From positions 4,526,001 through 4,590,000 of the forward strand of contig CP036163.1 of NCBI GenBank assembly GCA_019056595.1: a DNA stretch of 64,000 bases, given 5' to 3'. Shown here one piece after another: positions 24,873-38,456 of this stretch. The notes under the pieces were generated by a model. It was not told the DNA's origin. It did not search any database and worked only from the letters and a program-made list of their open reading frames with translations. The translations under genes and the position numbers were made by a program. Every line of letters begins with the position of its first letter. Position 1 is the stretch's first letter. The stretch comes from Pectobacterium atrosepticum (GTDB taxonomy: Bacteria; Pseudomonadota; Gammaproteobacteria; Enterobacterales; Enterobacteriaceae).

Positions 24873-26135
24873 CTAAAGTGTATTCACCGATGTTTTCTGT
24901 TTATCCGAAAAGGCATATAACGGCCCTTTTCCTGACAGAGTGAAGAGGGATATCGCCGTAAAGGAGAGGGCAATACCGCCTAAGATCAGGTAAGTGCCAT
25001 GAAAACCGATGCTGTCATACATATTGCCAGCAAAGATGGACATGAAAATGATCGATACCTGTTTAAAGAAGCAGAAGCACACCAAATAAATCGTCGCAGA
25101 AAAGCGGACTTCAAAAACGCTGGTAATGTATTTGAAGCAGCCAACGATCAGGAAGGGGACTTCGAACATGTGTAGCGTTTTCAGCACAATCACTTCCAGT
25201 ACAGAGTCGGCAAAAGCAGAGCCAATAATTCGCACGGACATAATTGTACCGGCAATGAGAAGGGCATTCTTGCCGCCGATACGGTTCACAATAAGCGGCG
25301 CAAAAAACATGATAGTGGCATTAAGCAATTCACCCAATGTTGTAACGTAGCCGAATACTCGTGTACCTTCCTGTCGGGTTTCAAAAAATGAGGTGAAGAA
25401 GTTGGCAAATTGCTGATCGAACACATCATAAGTGCAAGAAACGCCAACGACATAGAGGGTCAGGAACCAGATTTTGCGTTCTTTTAACAACTCAACGGCC
25501 ATTTTCAGGTTGAACGGTTTCTGGTTGGAGCCTACTTGATCGGCAACGATAGCGCTGGAGGAGGCCTCTGGCTTTGCTAGCAGCAATAGGATGGCGAGGA
25601 TGACGGCACAACCGGAGCCGAGCCAGAAAACAAACTGGTTATTAATGGTAAACATGATGCCGACAATAGACGCGCAGAGCGCCCAACCGAGGCAGCCGAA
25701 TAGACGTGCACGACCAAATTCAAACTGGCTGCGGCGGCTGACTTTCTCGATATAGGCCTCAATGGCCGGTGCGCCGCCGTTGTTGATAAACCCCAGATAA
25801 ATTCCACCGACGATAGAACCTAAAACGATATTGTATTTTAACAACGGGCCAAAAACATAGATAAAGAACGGAGCAAAAAACACCAGCATTATGGTGATAA
25901 TCCATAACAGGTGTTTTCTCAATCCTAATTTATCAGATAGTAAGCCAAATATAGGTTGGGATAGTAAGGCGAAAAAAGAAATACAGGCGAAGATAATTCC
26001 TGTATCGCTTTTGCTTATTTGATTAATATCATGAAGCCAAATAGGGAAGAAGGGAAAGTAAGCCCCCATGATGAAGAAATAAAAAAAGAAAAACAGGCCA
26101 AATATCCAGAAATTCTTATTATGTAGGTAGTACAT
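24873..26135 (-). CDS. lacY: Lactose permease (H+/galactoside symporter)
   Basis: 420 residues, MFS/OHS family, 12 membrane segments in the inner membrane; couples lactose uptake to proton entry. The N-terminus [21 protein letters not shown] is nearly that of E. coli LacY. The residues needed for sugar binding and proton coupling are present: Glu in [11 protein letters not shown] (E126), Arg and Cys in [11 protein letters not shown] (R144, C148), Glu in LGELLNA (E269), Arg in MSVRIIG (R302), and the Lys-His-Glu set in [11 protein letters not shown] (K319, H322, E325). The gene follows lacZ by 142 bases on the same strand. No lacA follows; only 142 bases separate lacY from tRNA-Asn. Confidence 0.97.
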   Translation of the reverse strand: MYYLHNKNFWIFGLFFFFYFFIMGAYFPFFPIWLHDINQISKSDTGIIFACISFFALLSQPIFGLLSDKLGLRKHLLWIITIMLVFFAPFFIYVFGPLLKYNIVLGSIVGGIYLGFINNGGAPAIEAYIEKVSRRSQFEFGRARLFGCLGWALCASIVGIMFTINNQFVFWLGSGCAVILAILLLLAKPEASSSAIVADQVGSNQKPFNLKMAVELLKERKIWFLTLYVVGVSCTYDVFDQQFANFFTSFFETRQEGTRVFGYVTTLGELLNATIMFFAPLIVNRIGGKNALLIAGTIMSVRIIGSAFADSVLEVIVLKTLHMFEVPFLIVGCFKYITSVFEVRFSATIYLVCFCFFKQVSIIFMSIFAGNMYDSIGFHGTYLILGGIALSFTAISLFTLSGKGPLYAFSDKQKTSVNTL

Positions 26136-26277
26136 GTTGTCTTCTCCGATATGTATATATTCGCAACATTTACTTTGATGGCGGATATATACTTGCTGGA
26201 TACAACCAAGATGGAAAGAAGCAGCGTAGCCGCTCTCTTTCGTTGTTTTTTAATACGGTTTTTTCATACCAATATGG

Positions 26278-29473
<3,196 letters not shown>

Positions 29474-29485
29474 TGTGTTTTCCAT

Positions 29486-29513
29486 AACATATCGACTTGC
29501 CAAAGTGAGTAAA
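29486..29513 (-). promoter_or_regulatory. lacZY promoter
   Basis: Minus strand: -35 TTTACT (29513-29508), 16-base spacer, -10 TATGTT (29491-29486). The -10 is identical to that of E. coli lacP and the -35 differs by one base (TTTACA). The E. coli spacer is 18 bases. Predicted start near 29479, immediately before O1. Confidence 0.8.
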
Positions 29514-29530
29514 GAGGAATGTGACAATAA

Positions 29531-29546
29531 AGTGGAAGCGATCACA
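29531..29546. promoter_or_regulatory. Putative CRP site of the lac promoter
   Basis: On the minus strand TGTGA-N6-CCACT, a good left half and a weak right half of TGTGA-N6-TCACA. It is centred about 60 bases before the predicted start, which is the class I position used at E. coli lac. Confidence 0.55.
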
Positions 29547-29695
29547 AAGATCGTTTGCAAAACGAATGAGATAACATCGAATTTGGAAAGCTGCGCGCAA
29601 TAAATTAACAGGAGTTAAAGACTAAATTATTGTTTATAAGCTTATTTTGTTAGGGTTAGGCAGGCGAGGTGAAAACAGCGCTGTCGTGTAATGGG

Positions 29696-30772
29696 TTACA
29701 AGCGCTGGAGCTGGCGTGTAATGTCCAACAGATTTTTTGTTAATTCTTGCAGGGAAGCATGGGTTGATGAATGGATGGCGGTGCTATGGCGTACGATCAG
29801 TTCGGTGGGTAACAGTAGTGAAGTGGCCTGAGTAGGATCGCGCAGCGTAGCGAGCAAACGGGTGACGCCTTCTTTACCTAATAGCCTGAAATCCTGGCGA
29901 ATGGTCGTCAGTGGCGGGGTGTAATAAGCGCTGTCCTGAGTATCGTCAAAGCCGATCACCGACATCTGCTCCGGCACGCGCAGGCCATATTCGTGCAGTG
30001 CGCGTAGAACGCCAAGCGCCATTTGATCGTTCGCTACAACAATGGCGGATATGCGCAGGGATTGTCCCAGCAGGGCCAGTGTTTGGTAATAACCGGAAGC
30101 AGCGCTCCAGTCACCGTGCAGTACCGAAGCGGGGGACAATTGCTGTTTTTCTAGCTCGGCTAGCCAGCCTTCATAGCGTAGGCGTGCGGAAATCGAGGTC
30201 ATTGGCCCAGTCAACAGAGCGATATGTTGATGCCCTAGTTCCACCAGATGCGCGATAGCCAACCGCGCACCGTGGTCGGGATCGAACATGACATTGAGTA
30301 TGTCGGTATGGGGATCGGCATCCATAAACAGCACGGGCGTATCGGCACAGGTTTGGCTAATGTGGGCGACTTCATCCGTCGATAGCGGAACATTCACGAT
30401 GACGCCGCTAACCCGCTGAGAAAGCAGGTCGTTAACGGCGTTATTACACGTGTTGACATCCGGGCTGCTCAGCATGGACATCACGATGTTGATCCCCAGC
30501 TGGCTGGCGGTACTCTTAATCGCGGCAGCAATTTGTGATGGTGCATGGAGTGAAAGATCGGTTGTTACCAGCCCCAGCGTGGTGATGGTTTTCCCTGCTA
30601 GCTGCTGTGCGACGCGGTTAGGCGTGTAATTCAGCGCCGCCATCGCCTGTTCCACTTTATTGCGAGTACGGGATGAAACATGAGGCGCTTGATTCAGCAC
30701 TCGGGAAACCGTCTGATAGGAAACCCCTGCGTACTCGGCGACATCATGTAATGTTATGGGTTTCTGTTTCAT
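29696..30772 (-). CDS. lacI: Lactose operon repressor
   Basis: LacI/GalR family repressor, about 358 residues. N-terminal helix-turn-helix ITLHDVAEYAGVSYQTVSRVL, hinge helix NRVAQQLAG, periplasmic-binding-protein-like core, and a C-terminal tetramerisation segment LLDITRQLQRL resembling the E. coli leucine-heptad tail. An in-frame ATG also lies at 30781; ATG at 30772 gives MKQKPITLHDV, aligned with E. coli MKPVTLYDV. It lies upstream of lacZ on the same strand with about 295 bases between, as in E. coli. It should repress lacZY through O1 and O2 and respond to allolactose. Confidence 0.96.
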   Translation of the reverse strand: MKQKPITLHDVAEYAGVSYQTVSRVLNQAPHVSSRTRNKVEQAMAALNYTPNRVAQQLAGKTITTLGLVTTDLSLHAPSQIAAAIKSTASQLGINIVMSMLSSPDVNTCNNAVNDLLSQRVSGVIVNVPLSTDEVAHISQTCADTPVLFMDADPHTDILNVMFDPDHGARLAIAHLVELGHQHIALLTGPMTSISARLRYEGWLAELEKQQLSPASVLHGDWSAASGYYQTLALLGQSLRISAIVVANDQMALGVLRALHEYGLRVPEQMSVIGFDDTQDSAYYTPPLTTIRQDFRLLGKEGVTRLLATLRDPTQATSLLLPTELIVRHSTAIHSSTHASLQELTKNLLDITRQLQRL

Positions 30773-30871
30773 GGCGATCATTCCGTGCGTGAAAGGGCAT
30801 TATCATAACAAATCGCGCGGGGAATCCGTAACCGGTGTATGTACTCCGGCGCAATTGAAGCAGGTCAACAG

Positions 30872-30897
30872 TAAAACCGGGAGCGAACGCTCCCGGT
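30872..30897 (-). terminator. Intrinsic terminator after afuC
   Basis: Inverted repeat ACCGGGAGC / GCTCCCGGT (30876-30884 and 30889-30897) with a 4-base loop, followed on the minus strand by TTTTA. It lies 25 bases after the afuC stop and ends the uhpABC-afuABC unit. Confidence 0.85.
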
Positions 30898-30922
30898 ATG
30901 TGGGTAGTGAGTTATCCGATAT

Positions 30923-31972
30923 TTACTGTTCGGACAGGACAAACATGCCGTAAGGGTGAATTTGCAGATAGTAACTGTCGCCCGGATTCGGCTGAAGCTG
31001 AGTGGCGTTAACCTGCAACAGCATCGACTGACCGTGCCAGTCCACCTGCACTTCGTACTGTGGCCCCATATAGGCGACCTGCGTGATGGTGCAGCGCTGG
31101 CTTTCTTCACCCTGATGGCTGAGTGTAATAGCTTCCGGGCGAATACCGACGGTCGATTCACTTAATCCCGCAGCAAACCCCTGCGGGCGCGGAATGAGGT
31201 AGCCATAGATATTTACGCTGTCTGCCGTGAAGGTGGCAGGGAAGATATTGGCATCTCCCATAAAGCTGGCCATGAAGCGGGAAGCGGGCTGGCGATAGAG
31301 TTCCTGTGGTGCGCCCAACTGCATGATTTTGCCTTTGTTCATCACCAGAACCATGTCGGACACCGCAAAGGCTTCGCTCTGATCGTGCGTGACGTACAGC
31401 GAGGTGATGTTGAACTGCTGCTGAAGCTCACGGATTTTCTCACGCATACTGCGGCGCAGGTTGGCGTCAAGGTTACTCAGTGGCTCATCGAACAGCAGGA
31501 CTTTAGGTTTAAGGATCAGCGCACGCGCCAGAGCGACACGCTGTTGCTGCCCACCGGAAATCTGGTCGACATAGCGATCTTCAAACCCTTCCAGATCGAC
31601 CAGCGCCAGCGCTTCTTTCACGCGTTGATTGATTTCTGCCTTCGGGCGACCGAGCATTTTTAGCCCGTAGCCGATATTTTCGCCCAACGACATATGCGGG
31701 AAAAGGGCGTAAGACTGGAACACCATGCAGATATCACGCTGTTGAATCGAGCGCTCGGTGACGTCTTCGCCGTCGATGAAAATCTGGCCTTCTGTCGGTT
31801 TTTCCAACCCGGCAACCGCGCGGAGTACCGTGGTTTTACCGCAGCCTGATGGCCCGAGCAGCGTGACCATTTTTCCCTGTGGGATCGCCAGATTCAAATC
31901 ATCAATGACGGTGTTGTTGCCGAAACGTTTAGTGATGTGCTTCAGTTCGACAAAGCTTTTTTCAGTATTCAA
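30923..31972 (-). CDS. afuC: ABC transporter ATP-binding protein AfuC (hexose-phosphate import)
   Basis: About 350 residues, cytoplasmic ATPase of the AfuABC importer. Walker [11 protein letters not shown]-loop [10 protein letters not shown], signature [15 protein letters not shown], Walker [13 protein letters not shown], switch His VTHD, then a TOBE-like C-terminal domain. The start is uncertain: GTG at 31981 directly abuts its GGAG, whereas TTG at 31972 has GGAG eight bases upstream and gives [12 protein letters not shown], aligned with E. coli AfuC. AfuC was first called ferric-iron related, but AfuABC of Actinobacillus and Citrobacter was shown to import sugar phosphates. The uhp genes upstream support that role here. 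Confidence 0.9.
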   Translation of the reverse strand: MNTEKSFVELKHITKRFGNNTVIDDLNLAIPQGKMVTLLGPSGCGKTTVLRAVAGLEKPTEGQIFIDGEDVTERSIQQRDICMVFQSYALFPHMSLGENIGYGLKMLGRPKAEINQRVKEALALVDLEGFEDRYVDQISGGQQQRVALARALILKPKVLLFDEPLSNLDANLRRSMREKIRELQQQFNITSLYVTHDQSEAFAVSDMVLVMNKGKIMQLGAPQELYRQPASRFMASFMGDANIFPATFTADSVNIYGYLIPRPQGFAAGLSESTVGIRPEAITLSHQGEESQRCTITQVAYMGPQYEVQVDWHGQSMLLQVNATQLQPNPGDSYYLQIHPYGMFVLSEQ

Positions 31973-31986
31973 GGTAATCACTCCGC

Positions 31987-34065
31987 TTAGGCATTATTCT
32001 TGGCTTTCGTGCGGGAAACCCGCGCTTCACCGACCAGATAATCGAACAGGAAAATAATGGCCAGCATGACCACAATCAGGATGGAGCCGTAGGCAATCGC
32101 CATACCGTATTCACCGTCTTCCACGCGGTTAAGAATGTAAGACGTGGCGACGCGAGTATCCGGTGTAACCAGAAAGATAATGGCGCTGACGGTGGTAATA
32201 GCACGCACGAAGCTGTAAATCAGTGCGGACAGAATGGCCGGACGTAGCAGCGGTAGCAGAATATAAAACACCGTGCGCATCGAACCCGCCCTCAGGCTGA
32301 GCGACGCCTCGTCCAGTGATTTATCCAACTGCCCCAGCCCAGCGATACCGGCGCGAATACCGACCGGCACGTTACGCATGACCATCGACATGATGACGAT
32401 CACCGCGGTTCCCGTTAAGTAAACCGGCGCGCTGTTAAAGGCCAGGATATAAGACACACCAGCAACGGTGCCCGGCACCGCAAAGCACAGCATGGTAGTG
32501 AACTCGATAGCCTTCTTGCCGTAGAACTGCTGACGGACCACGATGTAGGCGATCAGTAGCCCAAACAGTGCCGTAATCGGTGCGGCGATGCCCGCGAACA
32601 GCAGCGTATCCAGTAAGGAAGGCCAGGCGCCTTCGCTAAAGCCTTGTCCGAACAGCTTGCTGAAGTTTGCCAGCGTCAGGGTGTAATCCACGCCCCAGTT
32701 AACGGTAAAGCTGCCGTAGAAAATGCTGCCGTACAGCAGAACGTTAAAGGCAATCCAGACATAAAGCAGGATGCTGACGATCCACACCAGCGAAACCGGC
32801 AGCGGCTGCACATCACCCCGGGAGGATTTGCCGGAAATCGTGACGTAGGAGCGTTTACCGATCCACAGATATTGCACGCAGAACACGGCCAGTGAGAACA
32901 GCAGCAGGACAACACCGAGCGTACTGGCCGACTGGTAATCCAACTGTGCCCCGGTGATGTAGAAGTAAATCTGGGTAGCGAGTACGTCGAAGTTGCCGCC
33001 CAGCACCAGCGGGTTACTGAAATCGGCCAGCGACTGGACGATCACGATCAAGAACGAGTTAGCCAGCGCCGGTTTTAGCAAGGGCAGGAACACTCGCTGA
33101 AAGGTTTGATAGCGGTTGGCTCGCAGCGTATACGATGCTTCTTCCAGCGACGGATGAATCGTCTTCATCGCGCCTTCGAGAATCATAAACGACATCGGTG
33201 TGAAGGCGAGCACCTGCGCCAGCCAGATACCGGTAAAACCATACAGCCAGTTGGTGTTCGTCAGACCAAACCAAGTCACCATCAGCTCGGTGATATAACC
33301 GGAACGGCCCATCATCAGCGTCACGCCTAACCCGACGACAAACGGTGGTGTAACGATAGGCAGGATGGAGAAAATGCGGCCGATAATTGCGGAACGTCGT
33401 GCAATACGCGAGGTATAAATCGCCAGCACCATACCGAAGAAGGTACAGCCGATACCGACGGCAACCGACAGCAGGAATGAATTCCAGATCACCCGTAAAA
33501 TGTGGGCCTGACTTAGAATCTGCATAAACGACAGCGGCGCGAATTCACCACTGTCGTTGGTGAACATCGGAATGAAGATAGCGATGCTGGGGTAAAGAAT
33601 AAACACGCTAATCAGCGCAATGATGCTGATGAGCGAGCCGATGACGAAGCGATCGCCACCCAGCCAGTCAAGCCGCGAGAGCGCCAGCGTAATAATCGCA
33701 CTCAGCGCAACAAATAGCCCAAGGGTGCCATAGCCCATGCCACGGCCTTCAATGGTCGCACTAATGACTACAAAGAGGGCGCAGAACAACGCATAAGCCG
33801 CATCAAAACGGTGGCGACCACGCTGTTCCCGGCTGGGCGTAAGCAGTGGACGCGCCAGTAATCCTAACGGGAGCAGAAACCAAAGCAGGCTGATATTCAG
33901 GTTCGACCAGCTGTAGGCCGCCAGCAGTTCATCGCGTGAGGCATCGAGCAGGCCATAATCCAGGCTCCACGCTGGCAGCAGCAAAAATGTCGCTGCAATC
34001 AGCGCCAGCCACAGGAAAACGGGATCCCGTTTAGGCGTCGGTGAGAGAGTTAGTGTGTGTGACAT
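31987..34065 (-). CDS. afuB: ABC transporter permease AfuB, two fused permease domains
   Basis: 692 residues in the inner membrane. Two BPD_transp_1 permease units in one chain: the first around residues 200-410 and the second around 490-680. Both have the EAA-type loop ([21 protein letters not shown] and [21 protein letters not shown]) that contacts the ATPase. A hydrophobic N-terminal extension of several membrane segments comes first. It probably works with AfuA and AfuC to import hexose phosphates. The gene ends about 14 bases before afuC and starts 200 bases after afuA; that gap holds a hairpin. Confidence 0.9.
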   Translation of the reverse strand: MSHTLTLSPTPKRDPVFLWLALIAATFLLLPAWSLDYGLLDASRDELLAAYSWSNLNISLLWFLLPLGLLARPLLTPSREQRGRHRFDAAYALFCALFVVISATIEGRGMGYGTLGLFVALSAIITLALSRLDWLGGDRFVIGSLISIIALISVFILYPSIAIFIPMFTNDSGEFAPLSFMQILSQAHILRVIWNSFLLSVAVGIGCTFFGMVLAIYTSRIARRSAIIGRIFSILPIVTPPFVVGLGVTLMMGRSGYITELMVTWFGLTNTNWLYGFTGIWLAQVLAFTPMSFMILEGAMKTIHPSLEEASYTLRANRYQTFQRVFLPLLKPALANSFLIVIVQSLADFSNPLVLGGNFDVLATQIYFYITGAQLDYQSASTLGVVLLLFSLAVFCVQYLWIGKRSYVTISGKSSRGDVQPLPVSLVWIVSILLYVWIAFNVLLYGSIFYGSFTVNWGVDYTLTLANFSKLFGQGFSEGAWPSLLDTLLFAGIAAPITALFGLLIAYIVVRQQFYGKKAIEFTTMLCFAVPGTVAGVSYILAFNSAPVYLTGTAVIVIMSMVMRNVPVGIRAGIAGLGQLDKSLDEASLSLRAGSMRTVFYILLPLLRPAILSALIYSFVRAITTVSAIIFLVTPDTRVATSYILNRVEDGEYGMAIAYGSILIVVMLAIIFLFDYLVGEARVSRTKAKNNA

Positions 34066-34173
34066 GATGGTTCCCTGGTGCGTGCAAGTTTTATCGAATT
34101 GTTTTATGAGATTGAATCGTCACAGGTATTGGTTGGTTAATAATATTGAGTAATGGTTAATCAGCGATGTTGA

Positions 34174-34212
34174 GAACACTGCGTTAAGCGAAACGCGCAT
34201 ATCGCAGTGTTC
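34174..34212. other. Hairpin between afuA and afuB
   Basis: Ten-base inverted repeat GAACACTGCG / CGCAGTGTTC with a 19-base loop in the 200-base gap. Hairpins after a binding-protein gene commonly stabilise its mRNA or attenuate read-through, which would give more AfuA than AfuBC. There is no strong T run, so partial attenuation or mRNA protection is more likely than full termination. Confidence 0.5.
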
Positions 34213-34265
34213 CCGTTCTTTTTACAATGAATCAAAGGCAATCAATCAAGGGCAATCAGTCGAGA

Positions 34266-35300
34266 TTATTGGCCCATTTTGACTTCGTTAACCCACTTGG
34301 AAATCAGCTCTTTACGCACGTCTGCCGCGCCGTATTTGTCCATGTCGTAGTTGATCAGTTTCAGGTCCTGCAACTTCAGCGACAGTGGGGACGCTTCTGC
34401 GGTGGTGTTAGTCAGAATCTGGTAGGACTGGCCTTTCTTCCAGGAGAGTTCCTGTGCTTCTTTTGACAGCGCCCAGTCAACGAACAGCTTGGCGTTATCC
34501 ATATTGCGCGCGCCTTTCAGGATGCTGACGCCGCCAATTTCATAGCCAGTGCCTTCACACGGGGAGATCAGTGCCAGCGGTGCGCCTTTCTCTTTTTCCA
34601 GCGAGTAGTCGTGCAGGAAGCCAATGCCGATAGCGGTTTCGCCACGCGCGGCGTTGCGTGCCGGGGCAATACCGGATTTGGTGTATTGCGATACGTTGGT
34701 GTTCAATTTCTTCAGATAATCAAAGGCCTGATCCTGACCCCAAAGCTGGGAGAAGGTCGCCAGTGCGGTATAGGCTGTACCGGAACTCTGTGGGTCAGCA
34801 ATCTGAATTTCGCCTTTGTAGATAGGGTTGGTCAGATCTTTCCAGCACTGTGGCACCGGCAGATTTTTCTCTTTCAGACGGTCGGTGTTAACGCCGAAGC
34901 CGAGAATGCCGACGTAAACCGCAGACGAGTAGTTGCCTTTACGTTTGGCGGGATCGCGGAACTGCGGCATGATCTGATCAAGATTTTTAGACTGATAGGG
35001 TTCCAGCAGATCCATTTCGCCCGCTTGAGATTGCGGATCCAGCGTGCCGCCGTACCACACATCAGCTTGTGGGTTCTTCTTCTCCGCATCGACTTTCGCC
35101 AGCGTGCTGCCGGAACCGTTGCGGATAAAGGAAGTTTTAACGTTGTGTTTTTCACCGAAGGCCTTGGCTTCCTCCTCGCAGAAGGCGTTGGTGGCGCTAC
35201 AGTAAATGACCAGGCGACCTTCAGCCCGAGCGGTAGTGGTGGTAACGGCAGCAACGGTCAGTCCAGCGGCGATGAGGGTCGTTAAGGTAGTCAGTTTCAT
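34266..35300 (-). CDS. afuA: Periplasmic sugar-phosphate-binding protein AfuA
   Basis: 344 residues. N-terminal signal peptide (MKLTTLTTLIAAGLTVAAV... with cleavage likely after ARA, about residue 26), then a ferric-type (SBP_bac_6) periplasmic binding fold: LVIYCSATNAFCEEEAKAF, SGSTLAKVDAEKKNPQADVWYGG, CEGTGYEIGGVSIL. The family was named for ferric uptake. AfuA of Actinobacillus was found to bind glucose-6-P, fructose-6-P and sedoheptulose-7-P. Adjacency to uhpABC makes sugar phosphates the likely ligands here. An ERIC element lies just upstream. Confidence 0.9.
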   Translation of the reverse strand: MKLTTLTTLIAAGLTVAAVTTTTARAEGRLVIYCSATNAFCEEEAKAFGEKHNVKTSFIRNGSGSTLAKVDAEKKNPQADVWYGGTLDPQSQAGEMDLLEPYQSKNLDQIMPQFRDPAKRKGNYSSAVYVGILGFGVNTDRLKEKNLPVPQCWKDLTNPIYKGEIQIADPQSSGTAYTALATFSQLWGQDQAFDYLKKLNTNVSQYTKSGIAPARNAARGETAIGIGFLHDYSLEKEKGAPLALISPCEGTGYEIGGVSILKGARNMDNAKLFVDWALSKEAQELSWKKGQSYQILTNTTAEASPLSLKLQDLKLINYDMDKYGAADVRKELISKWVNEVKMGQ

Positions 35301-35314
35301 GATGTTTTCCTTTG

Positions 35315-35443
<129 letters not shown>

Positions 35444-35460
35444 GTTATCGATTATTATTG

Positions 35461-36786
35461 CTATTTTGATGTCATCAAACGTTCCCGGCGGCTGACACCT
35501 GCCATCAGCAGCGGCATCAATAACAGTCCGATGCAGGCTGAGGCCAACGCCAGCAGAGTAAAAAATCCCGACCATCCGTAGTGTTGCAGCACCTGTGCCA
35601 GCGGCCAGCCCGCCAGCGCCGCCCCCAGATAGGCAAACAACGCCAGAAAACCTGTCACCGTGCCTGCGGCATCCTTATGGCTGTATTCCGTCGCAGCCAG
35701 ACCGATCAACATCTGTGGTCCAAAAACAAAAAAACCGATACTGAAGAAACAGGCTGCGAGCAGTGAATAGTGGTGAATCGGTGCCAGCCACAGCGCGGTC
35801 ATGGTTAAAAACAGCCCAAGTGCGAACAGCAAAATCATCGGTGCGCGTTGACCACGAAACAGCAGATCCGAACCCCAACCAGCAAACAGCGCTCCCAGCA
35901 ATCCACCCAGTTCAAATAGCGACAGCGTGGCGTTAGCGCTGAGTAGGTTGAATCCGTGGCTCTCCGACAGCCAGATGTTTCCCCAGTCATTCAGTGCGAT
36001 ACGAATCAGGTACACCAGAATGTAGGAAAACCCGAGCAGCCAGATGGTACGGTTACGCAAAATCGCATCGCGCAGAATCTGACGCATCGGCATCGGCGGG
36101 CTCTGCTGCTCCTGACGAAGCTCCAGCGCGTCGCGTCGCCACTGACCGACGCTTGGCAACCCTTGCTGCTGCGGTTTGTCGCACAACTGCCAACACAGCC
36201 ACAGCCCGATCACAATCCCGATAATGCCCGGCACCAGCAGCGCCGCTTGCCACCCCCATTCGGAGGCCAGATAGCCTGCGAGTAAGGGAACCGCCGCGCC
36301 GCCGATGTTGATCGACGTATTCCAGCATCCCCACCAGAGGCCGCGCTCATTACGCGAATACCAACTGCTCAGCAGTCTGGCGCAAGGGGGCCAACCCCAG
36401 CCCTGAAAGAAACCGTTCAGCGCCCAGACAATCAGCAAACCGGTGAGTGACTGGCAGTACATGAACAGAATGTTCAGCACGCCGGTAATCATCAGTCCGA
36501 CACCCATAAACCAGCGCACCTGAGTGCGATCGCACACGATGCCGGAGATAAATTTAGACGCGCCATAACAGAGGTAAAACAGCGTCCCCAGCAGACCGAT
36601 ATCGCCTTTGCTTAACCCTAATTCCAACTGCATCACCGGCATGACGAAGTTGATGCTTTTACGCGTCAGGTAAAACGTGGCGTACCCGATAACCATGGAA
36701 ATCAACAACCGCGGTCGCCAGTAGCGATAGCGCTGACTGATTTGTGTTGGTGAAAGCTGTCCCTTTGGAAACATGGGTGCTTGCAT
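35461..36786 (-). CDS. uhpC: Hexose-phosphate sensor membrane protein UhpC
   Basis: 441 residues, MFS organophosphate:phosphate antiporter family, 12 membrane segments. It has the family features YWRPRLLISMVIGYATFYLTRKS, ARLLSSWYSRNERGLWWG, ELGGLLGALFAGWGSD and FGPQMLIGLAATE. It matches UhpC rather than UhpT in length, N-terminus and lack of a separate transporter gene nearby. In E. coli UhpC senses external glucose-6-P and activates the kinase UhpB. It starts 89 bases after uhpB, with GGAG six bases before ATG. Confidence 0.9.
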   Translation of the reverse strand: MQAPMFPKGQLSPTQISQRYRYWRPRLLISMVIGYATFYLTRKSINFVMPVMQLELGLSKGDIGLLGTLFYLCYGASKFISGIVCDRTQVRWFMGVGLMITGVLNILFMYCQSLTGLLIVWALNGFFQGWGWPPCARLLSSWYSRNERGLWWGCWNTSINIGGAAVPLLAGYLASEWGWQAALLVPGIIGIVIGLWLCWQLCDKPQQQGLPSVGQWRRDALELRQEQQSPPMPMRQILRDAILRNRTIWLLGFSYILVYLIRIALNDWGNIWLSESHGFNLLSANATLSLFELGGLLGALFAGWGSDLLFRGQRAPMILLFALGLFLTMTALWLAPIHHYSLLAACFFSIGFFVFGPQMLIGLAATEYSHKDAAGTVTGFLALFAYLGAALAGWPLAQVLQHYGWSGFFTLLALASACIGLLLMPLLMAGVSRRERLMTSK

Positions 36787-36875
36787 GGGGTTCTCCGTCG
36801 CGTTGAGAGAAGAGTAGGGGGATACGAATTAAAAAGGATGAGACAAGGTTTTAGATGGCTAAGAATAATTCCTAG

Positions 36876-38453
36876 CTAGTCGTCTTTTTGTTTAAATTTT
36901 GTGGGCAGGTTAACAATTATGTGCGTGCCGCGCGGCGTTGTGGGTTCACCGCTGACGGCGGCTTTCACCAACCAATTTCCGCCCAGTGCCTGCACGCGTT
37001 CTTCAATACCCCGTAGGCCGAAGCCGCTGCCTGTCGAATGTGTACTGCCTTTTTGTGCGATGCCTACGCCGTTATCAATGACGTCGAGCGTAATCAGGTC
37101 ATCCTGCTGGCTGAGACGGACGGTAATCTGTGTGGCGCTGGCGTGTTTGTTGATGTTGTTGAGCAGTTCCTGCACCAGCCGATAAAGCGTGAAAATTACC
37201 ACGTCATCATGAGGGGGCGTGGGGAGCTGATAATCCAACTGAAACTGGATGCCGCGAGCCGCAAAGGCGAACTCATCTGCCAGATGATGCAGTGCTTTAT
37301 CCAGCACCATTTCATCCAGCACCGGCGGGCGCAGCTGGCGCAACAGCTGGCGTGTGGTGTGGTGGATTCGCCGCGACAGCTCGCTGATTTGTCCGGCTGC
37401 ATGTTGGGCTGCATCGGCAGGGGCACTGTGTTTCACCAGCATGGCCTGAATCTGAATCGCGGTGATGTTTTGGCCGATATCATCGTGCAGCTCGCGCGCG
37501 ATATCTTTGCGCACGGCTTCTTCGGTATGGATGATACGTTCCATCAGCCGCCGCCGGGTTTTTAGCTCCTGTTCCAACTGCTGACGATAGCGCTGGAGCC
37601 GCTGTGCCAGCTGTTGCTGACGGCTGATAGCGATACCCAATCCAATGCCGAGCAGCGCCTGCGTAGAGAGAAACAGTTCGAGCTCGCGCAGGTCATCAAA
37701 GGCTCCGCTCACTTGACGCGTGACGGCAATCATCAGGCTGCCGAGTACGGCGGACAGTACGCCACCTTGCCAGCCGAATTTATACGCCATCACCACATTA
37801 GGCAGAAAAACGAAGATCAGCAGCAGGCGTTCCATCTCGGGTGTGAACGCCATTTGCAGGCAAACGCCGATAGAAAAAAACAGCGAGCACCAAATCAGCA
37901 GCGAAGTACGCAGCGGTGGATCGGGAATCTCCTGCGCCAGCAAGGTCTGCAAATGCTGCTGTTTGATGTATTCGTACAGCAGATAGATGAACGGAATCAG
38001 GAGTACGCCGCCGGTAAACGTGGCCAGCAGCGTTTGTGTCAGCTGCGAATGTAACCAAGGGCCAATGGCGATGCCGTGCAAAATGCTGTTGAGCGTCAAT
38101 GCCGCCAGCAACAGCAGCAGTCGTTGCCAATAAAGCGTATAGCGGTGCCAGATTTTATGTGTGATGACGGCCGGAATCAGGCTCAGAAAGGGAGAAAGCA
38201 GTAATAGCGAGCGCGTCATGAGCTGCTCGCTGATAAGCCAGCTCTGGATAGCGATTTCTGAAAGCAGCAAGGTCGGCCAGTATTTGCGCGGCAGCAAAAT
38301 CATCAACGCCAGCCGCAGCCCTTGCGGTAACAGCAGCGTAGCCTGCTGGCCGTTATTGCTCAGATAGAAACTGATGGTCCATAGCGCCAGCCAAATCAGG
38401 CTGTAGAAAAAGGCCAGAAACAGCGTCATACCGATGACGTGCAGGCGGCGCAT
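36876..38453 (-). CDS. uhpB: Sensor histidine kinase UhpB
   Basis: 525 residues. An N-terminal MASE1-type region with about eight membrane segments (residues 10-290) is followed by a coiled coil, a HisKA_3 dimerisation domain with phospho-acceptor His323 in ARELHDDIGQ, and a HATPase domain (N box QELLNNINKHA, DNGVG, GFGLRGIEERVQALGG). NarL/UhpB-type kinase. It should phosphorylate UhpA when UhpC detects hexose phosphate. Its ATG lies three bases after the uhpA stop codon, indicating translational coupling. Confidence 0.92.
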   Translation of the reverse strand: MRRLHVIGMTLFLAFFYSLIWLALWTISFYLSNNGQQATLLLPQGLRLALMILLPRKYWPTLLLSEIAIQSWLISEQLMTRSLLLLSPFLSLIPAVITHKIWHRYTLYWQRLLLLLAALTLNSILHGIAIGPWLHSQLTQTLLATFTGGVLLIPFIYLLYEYIKQQHLQTLLAQEIPDPPLRTSLLIWCSLFFSIGVCLQMAFTPEMERLLLIFVFLPNVVMAYKFGWQGGVLSAVLGSLMIAVTRQVSGAFDDLRELELFLSTQALLGIGLGIAISRQQQLAQRLQRYRQQLEQELKTRRRLMERIIHTEEAVRKDIARELHDDIGQNITAIQIQAMLVKHSAPADAAQHAAGQISELSRRIHHTTRQLLRQLRPPVLDEMVLDKALHHLADEFAFAARGIQFQLDYQLPTPPHDDVVIFTLYRLVQELLNNINKHASATQITVRLSQQDDLITLDVIDNGVGIAQKGSTHSTGSGFGLRGIEERVQALGGNWLVKAAVSGEPTTPRGTHIIVNLPTKFKQKDD

Positions 38454-38456
38454 GGC

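Noticed and set aside
29550..29700. A lacO3 operator between lacI and lacZ
   Set aside because: The best candidate near 29590 shares only scattered bases with E. coli O3.
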